DNA of 64,000 bases from Actinoplanes sp. KI2 (lineage in GTDB: Bacteria; Actinomycetota; Actinomycetes; Mycobacteriales; Micromonosporaceae). The position numbers and the translations under genes were made by a program. Location: positions 1 to 64,000 of the forward strand of contig NZ_JAOSZE010000005.1 of NCBI RefSeq assembly GCF_025630775.1, given 5' to 3'. Positions 33,655 through 42,790 of the stretch are shown here, piece by piece (position 1 is the first letter of the stretch; every line of letters begins with the position of its first letter). The notes beneath the pieces were generated by a model that ran no database searches, was not told the origin of the DNA, and was given only the letters and a program-made list of their open reading frames with translations.

Positions 33655-34422
33655 TCAGGTACCGACCGCGTGGAAGCCCCCGTCGACGTGGATCACCTCA
33701 CCGGAGGTGGCCGGGAACCAGTCGGAGAGCAGCGCGCACACGGCGCGGGCGGCCGGCTCCGCGTCGTCCAGGTCCCAGCCCAGCGGGGAGCGCTCGACCC
33801 ACGCCTTCTCGAACTGCTCGAAGCCGGGGATCGACTTGGCCGCCATGGTGCGCAGCGGCCCGGCCGAGACCAGATTGCTGCGGATGCCCTTCGGGCCGAG
33901 GTGCAGCGCCAGGTAGCGCGAGGCGGACTCGAGGCCGGCCTTGGCCACGCCCATCCAGTCGTAGACCGGCCAGGCCAGGGTGGCGTCGAAGGTCAGCCCG
34001 ACGATGCTGCCGCCGTTCGGCATCAGCGGCAGGCAGGCGGTCGCCAGCGACTTGTACGAGTACGTGGAGACCTGCAGCGCCTTGGACACGTCGGCCCAGC
34101 CGGCGTTGAGGAACTCGCCGCCGAGCACGGCCTGCGGGCCGAACGCGATGGAGTGCACGACGCCGTCGAGACCGTCCACGTGCTCGCGAACCCGGTCGGG
34201 CAGCGAGGCGAGATGCTCCTCGTCGGTGACGTCGAGCTCGATCACCGGCGCCTTCTCGGGTAGCCGCTTGGCGATCCGCTCGACCAGCGACATCCGGCCG
34301 AAGCCGGTCAGCACCACGTCGGCGCCGTTCTCCTGGGCGACCTTGGCCACCGAGAAGGCGATCGAGGCGTCGGTGATGACGCCGGTGATCAGCAGCCGCT
34401 TACCGGCCAATATTCCAGACAC
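33655..34422 (-). CDS. inhA: NADH-dependent enoyl-ACP reductase
   Basis: 255 residues of the FabI/InhA type. It has the divergent SDR cofactor site GVITDASIAFSVAKVAQENG and the active-site Tyr and Lys in YDWMGVAKAGLES, with the SAGPLRTMAAKSIPGF loop that closes on substrate. It catalyses the last reduction of each type II fatty acid elongation cycle in the cytoplasm. It lies 27 bases downstream of fabG, the previous enzyme in the cycle. Close similarity of the active-site strings to mycobacterial InhA supports that name over FabI. Confidence 0.93.
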   Translation of the reverse strand: MSGILAGKRLLITGVITDASIAFSVAKVAQENGADVVLTGFGRMSLVERIAKRLPEKAPVIELDVTDEEHLASLPDRVREHVDGLDGVVHSIAFGPQAVLGGEFLNAGWADVSKALQVSTYSYKSLATACLPLMPNGGSIVGLTFDATLAWPVYDWMGVAKAGLESASRYLALHLGPKGIRSNLVSAGPLRTMAAKSIPGFEQFEKAWVERSPLGWDLDDAEPAARAVCALLSDWFPATSGEVIHVDGGFHAVGT

Positions 34423-34449
34423 GGAACTACGCTCCTTGTTGCGAAAGCC

Positions 34450-35166
<717 letters not shown>

Positions 35167-35182
35167 TCATACCCAGGTAGGG

Positions 35183-35198
35183 GGTGCCAGTTGGCACC
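35183..35198. promoter_or_regulatory. inverted repeat between fabG and histidine kinase
   Basis: GGTGCCA-GT-TGGCACC, perfect 7-bp arms, in the 87-base divergent gap. It could be a repressor site for the fatty acid operon, for the two-component system, or both. A smaller repeat (ACGGC, six bases, GCCGT) follows at about 35216. Confidence 0.45.
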
Positions 35199-35241
35199 AC
35201 GGGGTCACGACGGCACGGCAATACCGCCGTAACCTGCCCGG

Positions 35242-36447
35242 GTGGAGATTATCCGCCCCGCGACCAGTCGCGATGCGACGGGGCCGCTGCGCCGGCTCCT
35301 GCTTGTCCGAGAGGCGCCGCGGCCCACGCCGCGACGACGGATCTGGACGTACGCGGCCCCGCTCGGCCTGCTGGCGCTGATCGGCCTCGGCTTCTCGGCC
35401 GGCGAGTACCTGCTGGCCAACCGGGTCCTGCCGGCGATCGTGATCTGGATCATCGCGGCCGGCTCGGTGCTACCGGTCGCGCTGTGCGTGCGCTGGCCGG
35501 TGCTGGCCTGGCGGGTCGCCTTCCTGATGATGTTCCTCGGCGTCATCAACGCGGGCCCCGCCGAGCCCTGGCCGTGGAACGCGGTGCAGATCTTCGGCTT
35601 CCTGGCCGTCCTCGGCCGGCTCGCGGTCACCCAGGACTCCGCGGTCACGGTCTGGGCGACCATGGGCAGCCTGGTCCCGGTCTTCCTGTTCGCCAAGGGC
35701 GCGAACGCGGGCGGGGCCGCGGTGCTGCTGGTGGCGATCGCGGCCCTCGGCAACATCCTCTACCGGCGCCGGCACACCCGGGAGCTGGTCGCCGAGCAGG
35801 AGGAGCTCACCGAGCTGGAACGGGCCAAGCGCGCCGTCCTCGAGGAGCGGGCGCGGATCGCCCGGGAGATGCACGACGTGGTCGCCCACCACATGTCGAT
35901 GATCGCGGTACGCGCCGAGACCGCTCCCTACCGCGTGCCCGGCCTGCCCGAGTCGGCGCAGCAGGAGCTGGCCGGCATCGCAACGGCGGCCCGCGACGCG
36001 CTGGCCGACATGCGCCGGCTGCTCGGCGTGCTGCGGGCCGAGGACGGCGAGGCGCCCACCACCCCGCAGCCCGGGCTGAACGACCTCGACCAGCTGGTGG
36101 CCGCGGCACGGACGGCCGGCGTCGACGTCACGCTGACCGCCGAGGGGCTGGACGCCGTCCCGGAGACGGTCGGGCTCGCGGCGTACCGGATCATGCAGGA
36201 AGCCCTCGCCAACGCGGCGCGGCACGCGCCCGGCGGCTCGGTGACGATCGATGCTCGCGGTCTGGCCGACCGTCTGGAGCTGGCGGTGCGCAACCGGCGG
36301 ACCGGGCCGGCGACGCCCGGCGGCGGGCATGGTCTGATCGGGATGCGCGAGCGGGCCGCGCTGCTCGGCGGGGAGCTGACCGCCGGGCCGGAGCGGCTCG
36401 ACTTCGTGGTACGGGCGACGCTGCCTTTCGGACAGAGCCAGCCTTGA
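35242..36447 (+). CDS. sensor histidine kinase (HisKA_3 type)
   Basis: 401 residues. Five or six membrane segments (about 35-175) have almost no external loop, so the stimulus is probably sensed in the membrane. A coiled segment follows, then the dimerisation domain with phospho-acceptor His211 in AREMHDVVAHHMS, and an ATPase domain (about 300-398: NAARHAPGG, then GHGLIGMRERAALLGG). It phosphorylates the NarL-type regulator encoded 16 bases downstream. Similar pairs often react to cell-envelope stress or antibiotics; the adjacent fatty acid operon is suggestive only. Confidence 0.92.
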   Translation: MEIIRPATSRDATGPLRRLLLVREAPRPTPRRRIWTYAAPLGLLALIGLGFSAGEYLLANRVLPAIVIWIIAAGSVLPVALCVRWPVLAWRVAFLMMFLGVINAGPAEPWPWNAVQIFGFLAVLGRLAVTQDSAVTVWATMGSLVPVFLFAKGANAGGAAVLLVAIAALGNILYRRRHTRELVAEQEELTELERAKRAVLEERARIAREMHDVVAHHMSMIAVRAETAPYRVPGLPESAQQELAGIATAARDALADMRRLLGVLRAEDGEAPTTPQPGLNDLDQLVAAARTAGVDVTLTAEGLDAVPETVGLAAYRIMQEALANAARHAPGGSVTIDARGLADRLELAVRNRRTGPATPGGGHGLIGMRERAALLGGELTAGPERLDFVVRATLPFGQSQP

Positions 36448-36463
36448 GGGGACCGGACGAGCA

Positions 36464-37108
36464 ATGATCAAGGTGTTGATCGCGGACGACCAGGCGATGG
36501 TCCGCGAAGGTTTCGGCGCGCTGCTCGCCGCCCAGCCCGACATGCTGGTGGTGGGTGACGCGGCGGACGGCGAGGCGGCGGTGGCCCGGTCGCGCGCGCT
36601 GGGCCCGGACGTCGTGCTGATGGACATCCGGATGCCGGTGATGGACGGGCTCGAGGCGACCCGGCGGCTGGCCGGCGGCCCGAAGGTCCTCATCCTCACC
36701 ACCTTCGACCTGGACGACTACGTGTACGAGGCGCTGCGGGCCGGTGCCAGCGGCTTCCTGCTCAAGGACGCCCCGGCCGCCGACCTGATCAACGCGGTCC
36801 GGGTGGTGGCGGCCGGCGAGGCGCTGCTCGCGCCCTCGGTGACCCGCCGGCTGATCGCCGAGTTCGCCGCCCGCACGCACGGCGACCGGCCGCGCCCGGC
36901 CGCGCTGAACGCGCTCACCCCGCGGGAGACCGACGTGCTGCGGCTGATCGCCCGCGGACTGTCCAATCAGGAGATCGCGGCCGAGCTGGTGGTGGCCGAG
37001 CAGACGGTGAAGAGCCACGTCGGCCGGATCCTCGCCAAGTTCGACCTCCGCGACCGCGCGCAGGCGGTGGTTTTCGCGTACGAGACGGGCCTCGTCGTCC
37101 CCGGGTAG
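36464..37108 (+). CDS. NarL/FixJ-family response regulator
   Basis: 214 residues: receiver domain (1-120) with the acidic pocket ADD at 7-9, phospho-acceptor Asp54 in LMDIRMPVMDG and Lys in FLLKDAP; LuxR-type helix-turn-helix (about 145-205: LTPRETDVLRLIARGLSNQEIA, abbreviated here to its conserved start LTPRETDVL). It acts with the histidine kinase just upstream. Its target promoters are unknown. The inverted repeat at 35183-35198 is one candidate. Confidence 0.93.
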   Translation: MIKVLIADDQAMVREGFGALLAAQPDMLVVGDAADGEAAVARSRALGPDVVLMDIRMPVMDGLEATRRLAGGPKVLILTTFDLDDYVYEALRAGASGFLLKDAPAADLINAVRVVAAGEALLAPSVTRRLIAEFAARTHGDRPRPAALNALTPRETDVLRLIARGLSNQEIAAELVVAEQTVKSHVGRILAKFDLRDRAQAVVFAYETGLVVPG

Positions 37109-37171
37109 GGGTTCGCAATGGGCTCTGCGGCGTGACGACCCGAGGGGTTTCGCGGCCGGAGCGTACGGCCC

Positions 37172-38077
37172 ATGCGAATCCTGCCGAGCTTCCTGGCCCT
37201 GACCCTGCTCCTGCCGATCCCGGTGGCACCGGTCTCGGCTTCCGCGCCGGACGCCGAGACGCACCTGCCCGCGTTCACCGAGGCGTACCGGGAGACGGCG
37301 GTGCGCATGCTCGCCACCGGCTGCCCGTACGCCACGTGGGCCGCCCAGGGCCGGCACTTCCTGTTCTTCGACCCGGCCGGGGACGGGCAGACCGCCGAGG
37401 TCTTCGGCGACCTGAACCGGGCCTCCCGGATCGCCATCCTGGTGCCCGGCGTCGCCACCACGCTGGTCGACTTCGACCGCGGGCTGGGCGGGGTGGCCCG
37501 GCGCGCCCCCGGCGTCCAGGGCCGCACCCTCTACCAGCAGCTCAGCAAGCGGGACCGGGACGTGGCGGTGATCTCCTGGCTCGGCTACGACCCGCCGGAC
37601 GGGGTGGGACTGGCCGCGGCCACCGAGGGCCGGGCGCAGGCCGGGGCCAAGCGGCTGACCACGTTCGTCCGGGACGTGCTGCGCCAGCGGCCGGACGCCA
37701 CGGTCACGCTGATCGGGCACAGCTACGGCTCGCTGGTGGTCGGGCTCGCCGCCCGCGACCTGCCGGAGGTGCCCGACGTGATCGCGCTCGGCTCGCCGGG
37801 CCTCGGCGTCGGTCACGCCGCCGACCTGGGCGGCGCGCACGTCTGGTCGGCGCTCGCCCCGCACGACTGGATCCGCCGGCTGCCCCAGGTGCGCGTGCTC
37901 GGGCTCGGGCTGGGCCGCCGCCCGTCCTCCGCCGGCTTCGGGGCCACCGCGCTGCCCACCGGCGGCGTCGAAGGGCATGACTACTACCTGGTCGAGGGCA
38001 GTGCCACCCTTCGCGCGGTCACCGACGTCGTCCTGTCGGGTGGTCCTCGCCACGCGGAAGCCACCCACGTTTATTAA
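37172..38077 (+). CDS. secreted DUF1023 alpha/beta-hydrolase
   Basis: 301 residues. A signal peptide ends near Ala25 (VSASA). The alpha/beta-hydrolase fold has nucleophile Ser184 in GHSYGS, an acidic loop (VPDVIALGSPG) and a late His (GVEGHDYYLV). DUF1023 proteins are common in actinobacteria and act outside the cytoplasm on unknown esters or amides. The gene follows the two-component system by 63 bases on the same strand and could be a target of it. No terminator is obvious after the stop; the next 343 bases hold the leader-like elements listed separately. Confidence 0.87.
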   Translation: MRILPSFLALTLLLPIPVAPVSASAPDAETHLPAFTEAYRETAVRMLATGCPYATWAAQGRHFLFFDPAGDGQTAEVFGDLNRASRIAILVPGVATTLVDFDRGLGGVARRAPGVQGRTLYQQLSKRDRDVAVISWLGYDPPDGVGLAAATEGRAQAGAKRLTTFVRDVLRQRPDATVTLIGHSYGSLVVGLAARDLPEVPDVIALGSPGLGVGHAADLGGAHVWSALAPHDWIRRLPQVRVLGLGLGRRPSSAGFGATALPTGGVEGHDYYLVEGSATLRAVTDVVLSGGPRHAEATHVY

Positions 38078-38207
38078 TTGGTTCTTAAGAGGTACAGTTT
38101 CCGACGGCCCGGAAACCGCCGATGACGTTGTCGGCCAACGGATTCCGGACCCCGAGCGTCCCGGCCGCCGACGGACATGTCGGCATTGACCTACGGAGGT
38201 GATCGCT

Positions 38208-38261
38208 GTGCGAGATAGCGATCCTCCTAGTCGTGGCCGGGCCCCGCGTCAGCGCGCCTGA
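38208..38261 (+). CDS. possible 17-codon leader peptide
   Basis: A GTG at 38208 stands seven bases after GGAGGT, an unusually good match to the 16S anti-Shine-Dalgarno (GGAGGTGATC in full). It opens a 17-codon frame with five Arg and three Pro codons (first residues MRDSDPPSRG), ending at TGA 38259-38261. The stop lies in the loop of a 9-bp hairpin, and sequence within the ORF (AGCGAT and CCTCC) can pair back to the ribosome site. The layout resembles an attenuation leader. The only downstream rightward gene is the 28-residue peptide at 38421, so the regulated target is unclear. It could also be chance. Confidence 0.4.
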   Translation: MRDSDPPSRGRAPRQRA

Positions 38262-38271
38262 CCGCTGACGC
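38246..38271. promoter_or_regulatory. hairpin at the end of the leader-like ORF
   Basis: GCGTCAGCG and its exact complement CGCTGACGC flank an eight-base loop that contains the stop codon of the 17-codon ORF. It may be an attenuator or terminator stem. The rest of the gap 38078-38420 shows an AT-rich patch at 38070-38100 but no clear promoter. Confidence 0.45.
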
Positions 38272-38420
38272 CGACCCGCCCCGCATCCCCCGGTCCGCCG
38301 CCGACATCTCGGCGTGGCCGGCTCGAGTCGTGTGCGCTGCGACCACGGGATGCGCCGGCGCCGGCCGCGACGTGAACCCGAGCGCCTTTCCTGGCCAGTT
38401 CACCTGAGCGGAGTCTGCAA

Positions 38421-38507
38421 ATGAAGAACTTCGTCGCACCCCTGAGCTTCACCATCGCCGCCGCCTGGGTCGTCGTGCTGTTCGTCCTGGTGCACGGCAC
38501 CAACTGA
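38421..38507 (+). CDS. 28-residue single-span membrane peptide
   Basis: ATG to TGA frame of 28 codons: it starts MKNFVAPLSF, continues with a hydrophobic stretch (about 8-24, including AAAWVVVLFVL) and ends HGTN. Upstream GCGGAG is eight bases from the ATG. The composition is that of a tiny membrane protein. Such peptides often modulate larger membrane complexes, but no partner is evident. It lies alone between the DUF1023 gene and the convergent VWA gene. Conservation in relatives would settle whether it is real. Confidence 0.5.
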   Translation: MKNFVAPLSFTIAAAWVVVLFVLVHGTN

Positions 38508-38559
38508 AACTGATGCCCTTCCCCGCGGCCCCAGGGCTCGCGGAGAAGGGCACCCTGCG

Positions 38560-39510
38560 TCACGGCAGGCGGGACGTCCACAACAGGCTGAGCGAGGCCG
38601 CTGCCAGGGCGAACAGCAGCGCCACGCCCGCGTACCACTGCGTCACCTCCCGGCTCTCGACCCGATGACCGATCGAGCTGCCCATGTCCTCGTACACCTG
38701 CCGCAGCTCGCTCACCGACGCCGCCTCGTAGAAATGGCCGTCGGTCTTCTCCGCCAGTTGCTGCAGGGACAGCCGGTCCACCGGGACCTGCTTCAGCTCG
38801 CCACGGATGTCGACCACGCCGGTGTCCGTGCCGAAGGCGATCGTCGACACCGGCACGTTGGCCTCCGACGCCGCGGTCGCCGCGTCCTCGATCGAGCGGC
38901 CCGACGTGCGGTAGCCGTCGGAGAGCAGCACGATCCGGGCCGGCGGCGCGCCGTTCGCGCCGTCCGCCGGCACCGATCGGATCGCGTCCAGCGAGGTGAA
39001 CACCGCCTCGCCGGTCGCGGTCGCCTCGGCCAGCGTCAGGCCGTCGATCCCCGCGATCACCTGGCTCCGGTCCTTGGTCGGCGACACCAGCACGTTCGCC
39101 GCCTTCGCGAACGACACCAGACCCAGGTTGTAGCTCGGCGGCAGCTCGTTGACGAACGCCTTGGCCGCCTCCTGAGCCGCCTCGATCCGGGTCGGCTGCA
39201 CGTCGTCGGCCTCCATCGACAGCGACACGTCGATCGCCAGCATGACGGTGGCCCGCTCGAGCGGCTCCTTCTTGTCGACCGACGGCCGGGCCATCGCCAG
39301 GCCCAGGATCAGCAGCGAGAGCAGCAGCGCGGTCGCCGACACGTGCCGGCGCCAGCCCAGTCCCTTCGGCGCGATGGTGCGCAGCAGATCAACATTGGTG
39401 AAGCGCATCGCGTACGTGCGGCGGCGGAACTGCCGCCACACGTAGACGCCGGCCAGCACGAGAACGGGCAGCAGCGCGAGCAGCCATGCCGGTTCCAGGA
39501 AGCGGATCAT
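38560..39510 (-). CDS. VWA-domain membrane protein (BatA-like)
   Basis: 316 residues. Two N-terminal membrane segments (about 8-24 and 56-75) precede a von Willebrand A domain (about 88-285) with the metal-binding motif DVSLSM and TGEAVFTSL; a final membrane segment lies at about 293-312. The VWA domain faces outside or across the membrane and binds partner proteins through a divalent metal. It is the third gene of a MoxR-DUF58-VWA operon, in which the MoxR ATPase is thought to act as a chaperone for metal insertion or complex assembly. Its start overlaps the DUF58 stop by four bases. Confidence 0.92.
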   Translation of the reverse strand: MIRFLEPAWLLALLPVLVLAGVYVWRQFRRRTYAMRFTNVDLLRTIAPKGLGWRRHVSATALLLSLLILGLAMARPSVDKKEPLERATVMLAIDVSLSMEADDVQPTRIEAAQEAAKAFVNELPPSYNLGLVSFAKAANVLVSPTKDRSQVIAGIDGLTLAEATATGEAVFTSLDAIRSVPADGANGAPPARIVLLSDGYRTSGRSIEDAATAASEANVPVSTIAFGTDTGVVDIRGELKQVPVDRLSLQQLAEKTDGHFYEAASVSELRQVYEDMGSSIGHRVESREVTQWYAGVALLFALAAASLSLLWTSRLP

Positions 39511-40598
39511 CGGGTGGTCCCCCGGGTGCGTGCGTGTCGCTGGGCGGCCACGAATCGGACCATGTCCAGCAGCCAGTCGGTGTCGGTGCGCAGCCGCAGG
39601 TGAGCGGCGCCGGCCGCGCGCACGGCGCGGGCGATGGCGCCGCGTTGCTCGGCCGCTGCGGCAGCGTACCGGCTGCGCAGCTTGGCGTCGGAGGTCTGCA
39701 CCTCGTGCAGCGCTCCGGTCTCGGGATCGGCGAGGGCGAGCACGCCCACGTCCGGCAGTTCCAGCTCGCGCGGGTCGACCACCTCGATGGCGAGCACGTC
39801 GTGCCGCACGCCGAGCTTGCGGAGCGGGCGGGCCCAGCCGTCGACCGGCGCCAGGAAGTCGGAGATGACCGCGGCCACCCCGCGGCGGCGCGGCGGCCGG
39901 TTGAGCATGTCGATCAGCTCGCCGAGGTCGGCGCGCCCGGGCCGGACCTCGGTGCGGGCGATCGCCCGGAGCAGCCCCTGCGCCTCCTTCCGGCCCGGGC
40001 GGGCCGGAAGCCGGACCGTTGGTGAGCCGACGGGCTCGGCCTTCCGCTTGCGTCCCCGGTCCGGTACGCCGGAGCCGGTGCCGACCACCGCGCCAATGCG
40101 GTTGCCGCCACGCACGGTCAGGTGCGCCATCGCGGTGGCGGCGGCCACCACCAGATCACGTTTGAGCCAGTGCGCGGTGCCGAAGTCGAGACTCGCCGAC
40201 AGGTCGACCGCGAGCCAGGTCTCCAGCTCCCGGTCGGCGACGGTCTGCCGGACGTGCGGCAGCGTGGTGCGGGCCGTGACCGGCCAGTCCATCCGGCGCA
40301 CGTCGTCGCCGGGGCGGTACTCCCGGGACTCGCCGGCCTCGCTGCCCGGGCCCGGCAACAGGCCCACGTAATCGCCCTGCAGCAGGCCGTCGAGCTTGCG
40401 GGTCACGAGCAGCTGCAAGCGCCCGAGCACCGCCTCCGCCCTGGCCGCCCCCTCGACCGCCGAACCGCTTCCGCCGCCCGGCCCCAGCGACGGCGCGAAC
40501 CCGGGCCCCGGGTGGGCTGTGCCACCACCGGCGCCTCGCCCCGCGGGCGGCGCGGCGAACCCAGCCTCGCGGGCCGGCTCTAGTGCTGGCCCGGCCAT
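39507..40598 (-). CDS. DUF58 domain protein
   Basis: 363 residues. A Gly/Ala/Pro-rich N-terminus (1-50) precedes the DUF58 core (YRPGDDVRRMDWPVTART, about 93-110) inside a VWA-like fold (LAVDLSASLDFGT, with the MIDAS-type Ser pattern, and VISDFLAPVDGW). It is cytoplasmic, without membrane segments. It is coupled to the VWA gene by a four-base overlap, and its own start region overlaps the 3' end of moxR by 19 bases. The true start could be later, because the first 45 residues are low complexity. Confidence 0.9.
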   Translation of the reverse strand: MAGPALEPAREAGFAAPPAGRGAGGGTAHPGPGFAPSLGPGGGSGSAVEGAARAEAVLGRLQLLVTRKLDGLLQGDYVGLLPGPGSEAGESREYRPGDDVRRMDWPVTARTTLPHVRQTVADRELETWLAVDLSASLDFGTAHWLKRDLVVAAATAMAHLTVRGGNRIGAVVGTGSGVPDRGRKRKAEPVGSPTVRLPARPGRKEAQGLLRAIARTEVRPGRADLGELIDMLNRPPRRRGVAAVISDFLAPVDGWARPLRKLGVRHDVLAIEVVDPRELELPDVGVLALADPETGALHEVQTSDAKLRSRYAAAAAEQRGAIARAVRAAGAAHLRLRTDTDWLLDMVRFVAAQRHARTRGTTR

Positions 40599-41677
40599 GC
40601 GACACCTGTCTGCGAGCCGACCCCGACCGGCTGGCCGTTCGGGGAAGCGCCCTGGCGGGACGCGACCGACGGCATCGGGACGCTCTGCATGATCCGGGCG
40701 ACGACGTGATCGGCCGGGATGTCGTCGGCCAGCGCGTCGTAGCTGAGCACCAGCCGGTGCCGCAGGATGTCCGGCGCGATGTCCTGCAGGTCCTGCGGTA
40801 GCGCGTAGTCGCGGCCGCGGAGCAGCGCCAGGGCGCGGGTGGCCCGCACGATGCCGAGCGAGGCGCGCGGGCTGGCGCCGTACTGGATCAGCTGGGCCAC
40901 GTCGGGCATGCCGTGCTGTGCCGGGGCGCGGGTGGCCAGCACCAGCCGGACCGTGTAGTCGACCAGCGCGTTGTGCACGAACACCTGATCGGCACGACGC
41001 TGCAGGCCGAGCAGATCTTCCGGGGTGAAAACCTGCTTGGGCACCGGGGCGCTCACGCCCATCCGGTAGACGATCTCGCGCTCCTCGGCATCGGTCGGAT
41101 ACCCGACGAGGATCTTCATGAGGAACCGGTCGCGCTGGGCCTCGGGCAGCGGATAGACACCCTCCTGCTCGATCGGGTTCTGGGTCGCCATCACCAGGAA
41201 CGGGTCGGGCACCTCATGCGTCTGCCCGCCGATCGACACCTGATGCTCGGCCATCACCTCGAGCAGCGCGGACTGCACCTTCGCCGGGGCCCGGTTGATC
41301 TCGTCGGCCAGCAGGAAGTTGACGAACACCGGGCCGAGCTCGACGTCGAACCTCTCCGAGGACTGCCGGTAGATGCGGGTGCCGACGATGTCGGCCGGGA
41401 CCAGGTCGGGGGTGAACTGCACGCGGGAGAACGTGCCCCCGACGACCTTGGCCAGGGTCTCGACGGCCAGGGTCTTGGCCACGCCCGGGACACCCTCGAG
41501 CAGGCAGTGACCGCGGGCGAGCAGCGCCACGAACATCCGCTCGACCATCCTGTCCTGGCCGACGATGACGCGCTTCACCTCGAACATGGCCCGCTCGAGC
41601 TGGGTCGCGTCCTGCGCGGGAGGCACCGGGGCGCCCCCGGAAGTCGGCTCGTTCTCGGGCGTGAGCGGCTGGGCCAC
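40580..41677 (-). CDS. MoxR-family AAA+ ATPase
   Basis: 365 residues. AAA+ module: Walker A LEGVPGVAKT (about 50), Walker B LLADEINR, sensor 1 MATQNP, and the C-terminal lid (GASPRASLGIVRATRALALLRGRD). MoxR ATPases work as cytoplasmic chaperones for VWA proteins such as the one encoded downstream. The GTG at 41677 is four bases after GGAGG; a longer frame to 41719 lacks a ribosome site. The Gly/Gln-rich tail (after about 335) overlaps the DUF58 start. It leads the three-gene operon. Confidence 0.93.
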   Translation of the reverse strand: MAQPLTPENEPTSGGAPVPPAQDATQLERAMFEVKRVIVGQDRMVERMFVALLARGHCLLEGVPGVAKTLAVETLAKVVGGTFSRVQFTPDLVPADIVGTRIYRQSSERFDVELGPVFVNFLLADEINRAPAKVQSALLEVMAEHQVSIGGQTHEVPDPFLVMATQNPIEQEGVYPLPEAQRDRFLMKILVGYPTDAEEREIVYRMGVSAPVPKQVFTPEDLLGLQRRADQVFVHNALVDYTVRLVLATRAPAQHGMPDVAQLIQYGASPRASLGIVRATRALALLRGRDYALPQDLQDIAPDILRHRLVLSYDALADDIPADHVVARIMQSVPMPSVASRQGASPNGQPVGVGSQTGVAWPGQH

Positions 41678-41884
41678 CGGTCCTCCACAGCGGTCGGCAT
41701 GCAGGGCTATGACGAACAAGACTTACACGACGGACCTGAAAGTGTGCTCGGTGTCCCCGCATAACGCGCTGCGGGTGGCCACCGCCATGGTCCAGTCGTG
41801 TCGATCTTTCTGCGCAATGCGCCGGAACGGGCACCCCAAGCGGGAGGATGCGCGCCCACGTCAACCGTGTAACATCGTCCCCGT

Positions 41885-42000
41885 CGCCGGGCAACTTCCC
41901 CCGTGGTTGCCCGGCGTCAGCGTCGAGTGGCCCCTGGTCCGCACAAACCGCGGACCTGGGGCCGCTTCGCATTTCTGCTCCGGGGGCCGAGCCCCCGGAG
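41885..42000. repeat. three consecutive stem-loops in an intergenic region
   Basis: First stem 41885-41895 with 41906-41916 (11 bp, CGCCGGGCAAC). Second, about 41928-41965 (GGCCCC, mismatch, GGTCCGC with its complement). Third, 41978-41987 with 41991-42000 (10 bp, CTCCGGGGGC, CGA loop). They lie in the 386 bases between the divergent moxR and the small gene at 42064, which otherwise hold no open frame of note. They could be a structured leader, a non-coding RNA or REP-like elements. Confidence 0.5.
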
Positions 42001-42063
42001 ACCCCACAACTTGTGGTTGCGGTGGGTGGCTCGCCTGCTGATGGGTCGAACTATTGTTTGATC

Positions 42064-42270
42064 GTGGTTGAGGAGTTGGCGCCGCGGTGTTCGGCCAAGG
42101 GGTGTCGGGGGGCCGGTGTGTGGGCGCTGCGGTGGAACAACCCGAAGTTGCACACGGCCGACTATCGGAAGACGTGGCTTGCGTGCGACGAGCATCGCGA
42201 ATCGCTGGGGAACTTTCTGGAGGTGCGGGGTTTCCTGCGCGAAGTGACGCCTTTCGGCGCAATCTCCTAG
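42064..42270 (+). CDS. small conserved Cys/His protein
   Basis: 68 residues: a possible metal site with Cys pair CSAKGC (about 9-14) and CDEHRE (about 42-47), then SLGNFLEVRGFLREVTPF. I recognise this as a small actinobacterial protein, sometimes loosely named in databases after acetone carboxylase; its function is unknown. The zinc-ribbon-like C-x4-C and C-x2-H set suggests metal binding. GTG 42064 is the most likely start; the frame is open further upstream but runs through the hairpins. It ends ten bases before the PH-domain gene. Confidence 0.75.
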   Translation: MVEELAPRCSAKGCRGAGVWALRWNNPKLHTADYRKTWLACDEHRESLGNFLEVRGFLREVTPFGAIS

Positions 42271-42280
42271 GCTTCACGTT

Positions 42281-42790
42281 GTGACTCCGCCGCCGCTGCA
42301 CGTCGACGCTCTCACGCCCTGGCCGGACACGGTTGCCTGGCGGCCGGTGTCGCCGAAGCTGATCACAGTGGAGCTGATCGCCCGCGGCATCGGGGTGGTG
42401 GTGCTGCTCGCCGCCCTCGGGCTGGGCTGGTCGCTCGCACCGTACTGGCTGTGGCCGGCCGGGATGGCGGCGGTCGTCGTCTACGGGGTCTGGCGCTCGT
42501 TCGTCACGGTCCGCGCCGTACGGGCCTGGGGGTACGCCGAGCGCGACCAGGACCTGCTGGTCCGGCACGGTCTGCTGATCCGGCGACTGTCGATCGTGCC
42601 GTACGCGCGGATGCAGTTCGTCGATGTCACGGCGGGGCCGCTCGAACGCGCGTTCGGCCTGGCCACCGTGCAGTTGCACACGGCCGCGGCGGCCAGCGAC
42701 GCGAAGGTGCCCGGCCTGCCGCCCGAGGAGGCGGCCCGGCTGCGCGACCGGCTCACCGCCCTCGGCGAGGACCGGGCCGAGGGCCTGTGA
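42281..42790 (+). CDS. bacterial PH-domain membrane protein (YdbS-like)
   Basis: 169 residues. Two membrane segments (about 32-52 and 55-75) are followed by a bPH2 domain (about 80-160) with the signature LLVRHGLLIRRLSIVPYARMQFVDV. The start is GTG 42281. It overlaps the next gene, a larger protein with more bPH2 domains, by four bases (GTGA). The pair corresponds to YdbS/YdbT of Bacillus, which affects sensitivity to amylolysin-type antimicrobials. A direct role here is unproven. Confidence 0.9.
   Translation: MTPPPLHVDALTPWPDTVAWRPVSPKLITVELIARGIGVVVLLAALGLGWSLAPYWLWPAGMAAVVVYGVWRSFVTVRAVRAWGYAERDQDLLVRHGLLIRRLSIVPYARMQFVDVTAGPLERAFGLATVQLHTAAAASDAKVPGLPPEEAARLRDRLTALGEDRAEGL

Noticed and set aside
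35470..36702. Minus-strand frame over the two-component system
   Set aside because: Antisense to a complete histidine kinase and response regulator; no family match.
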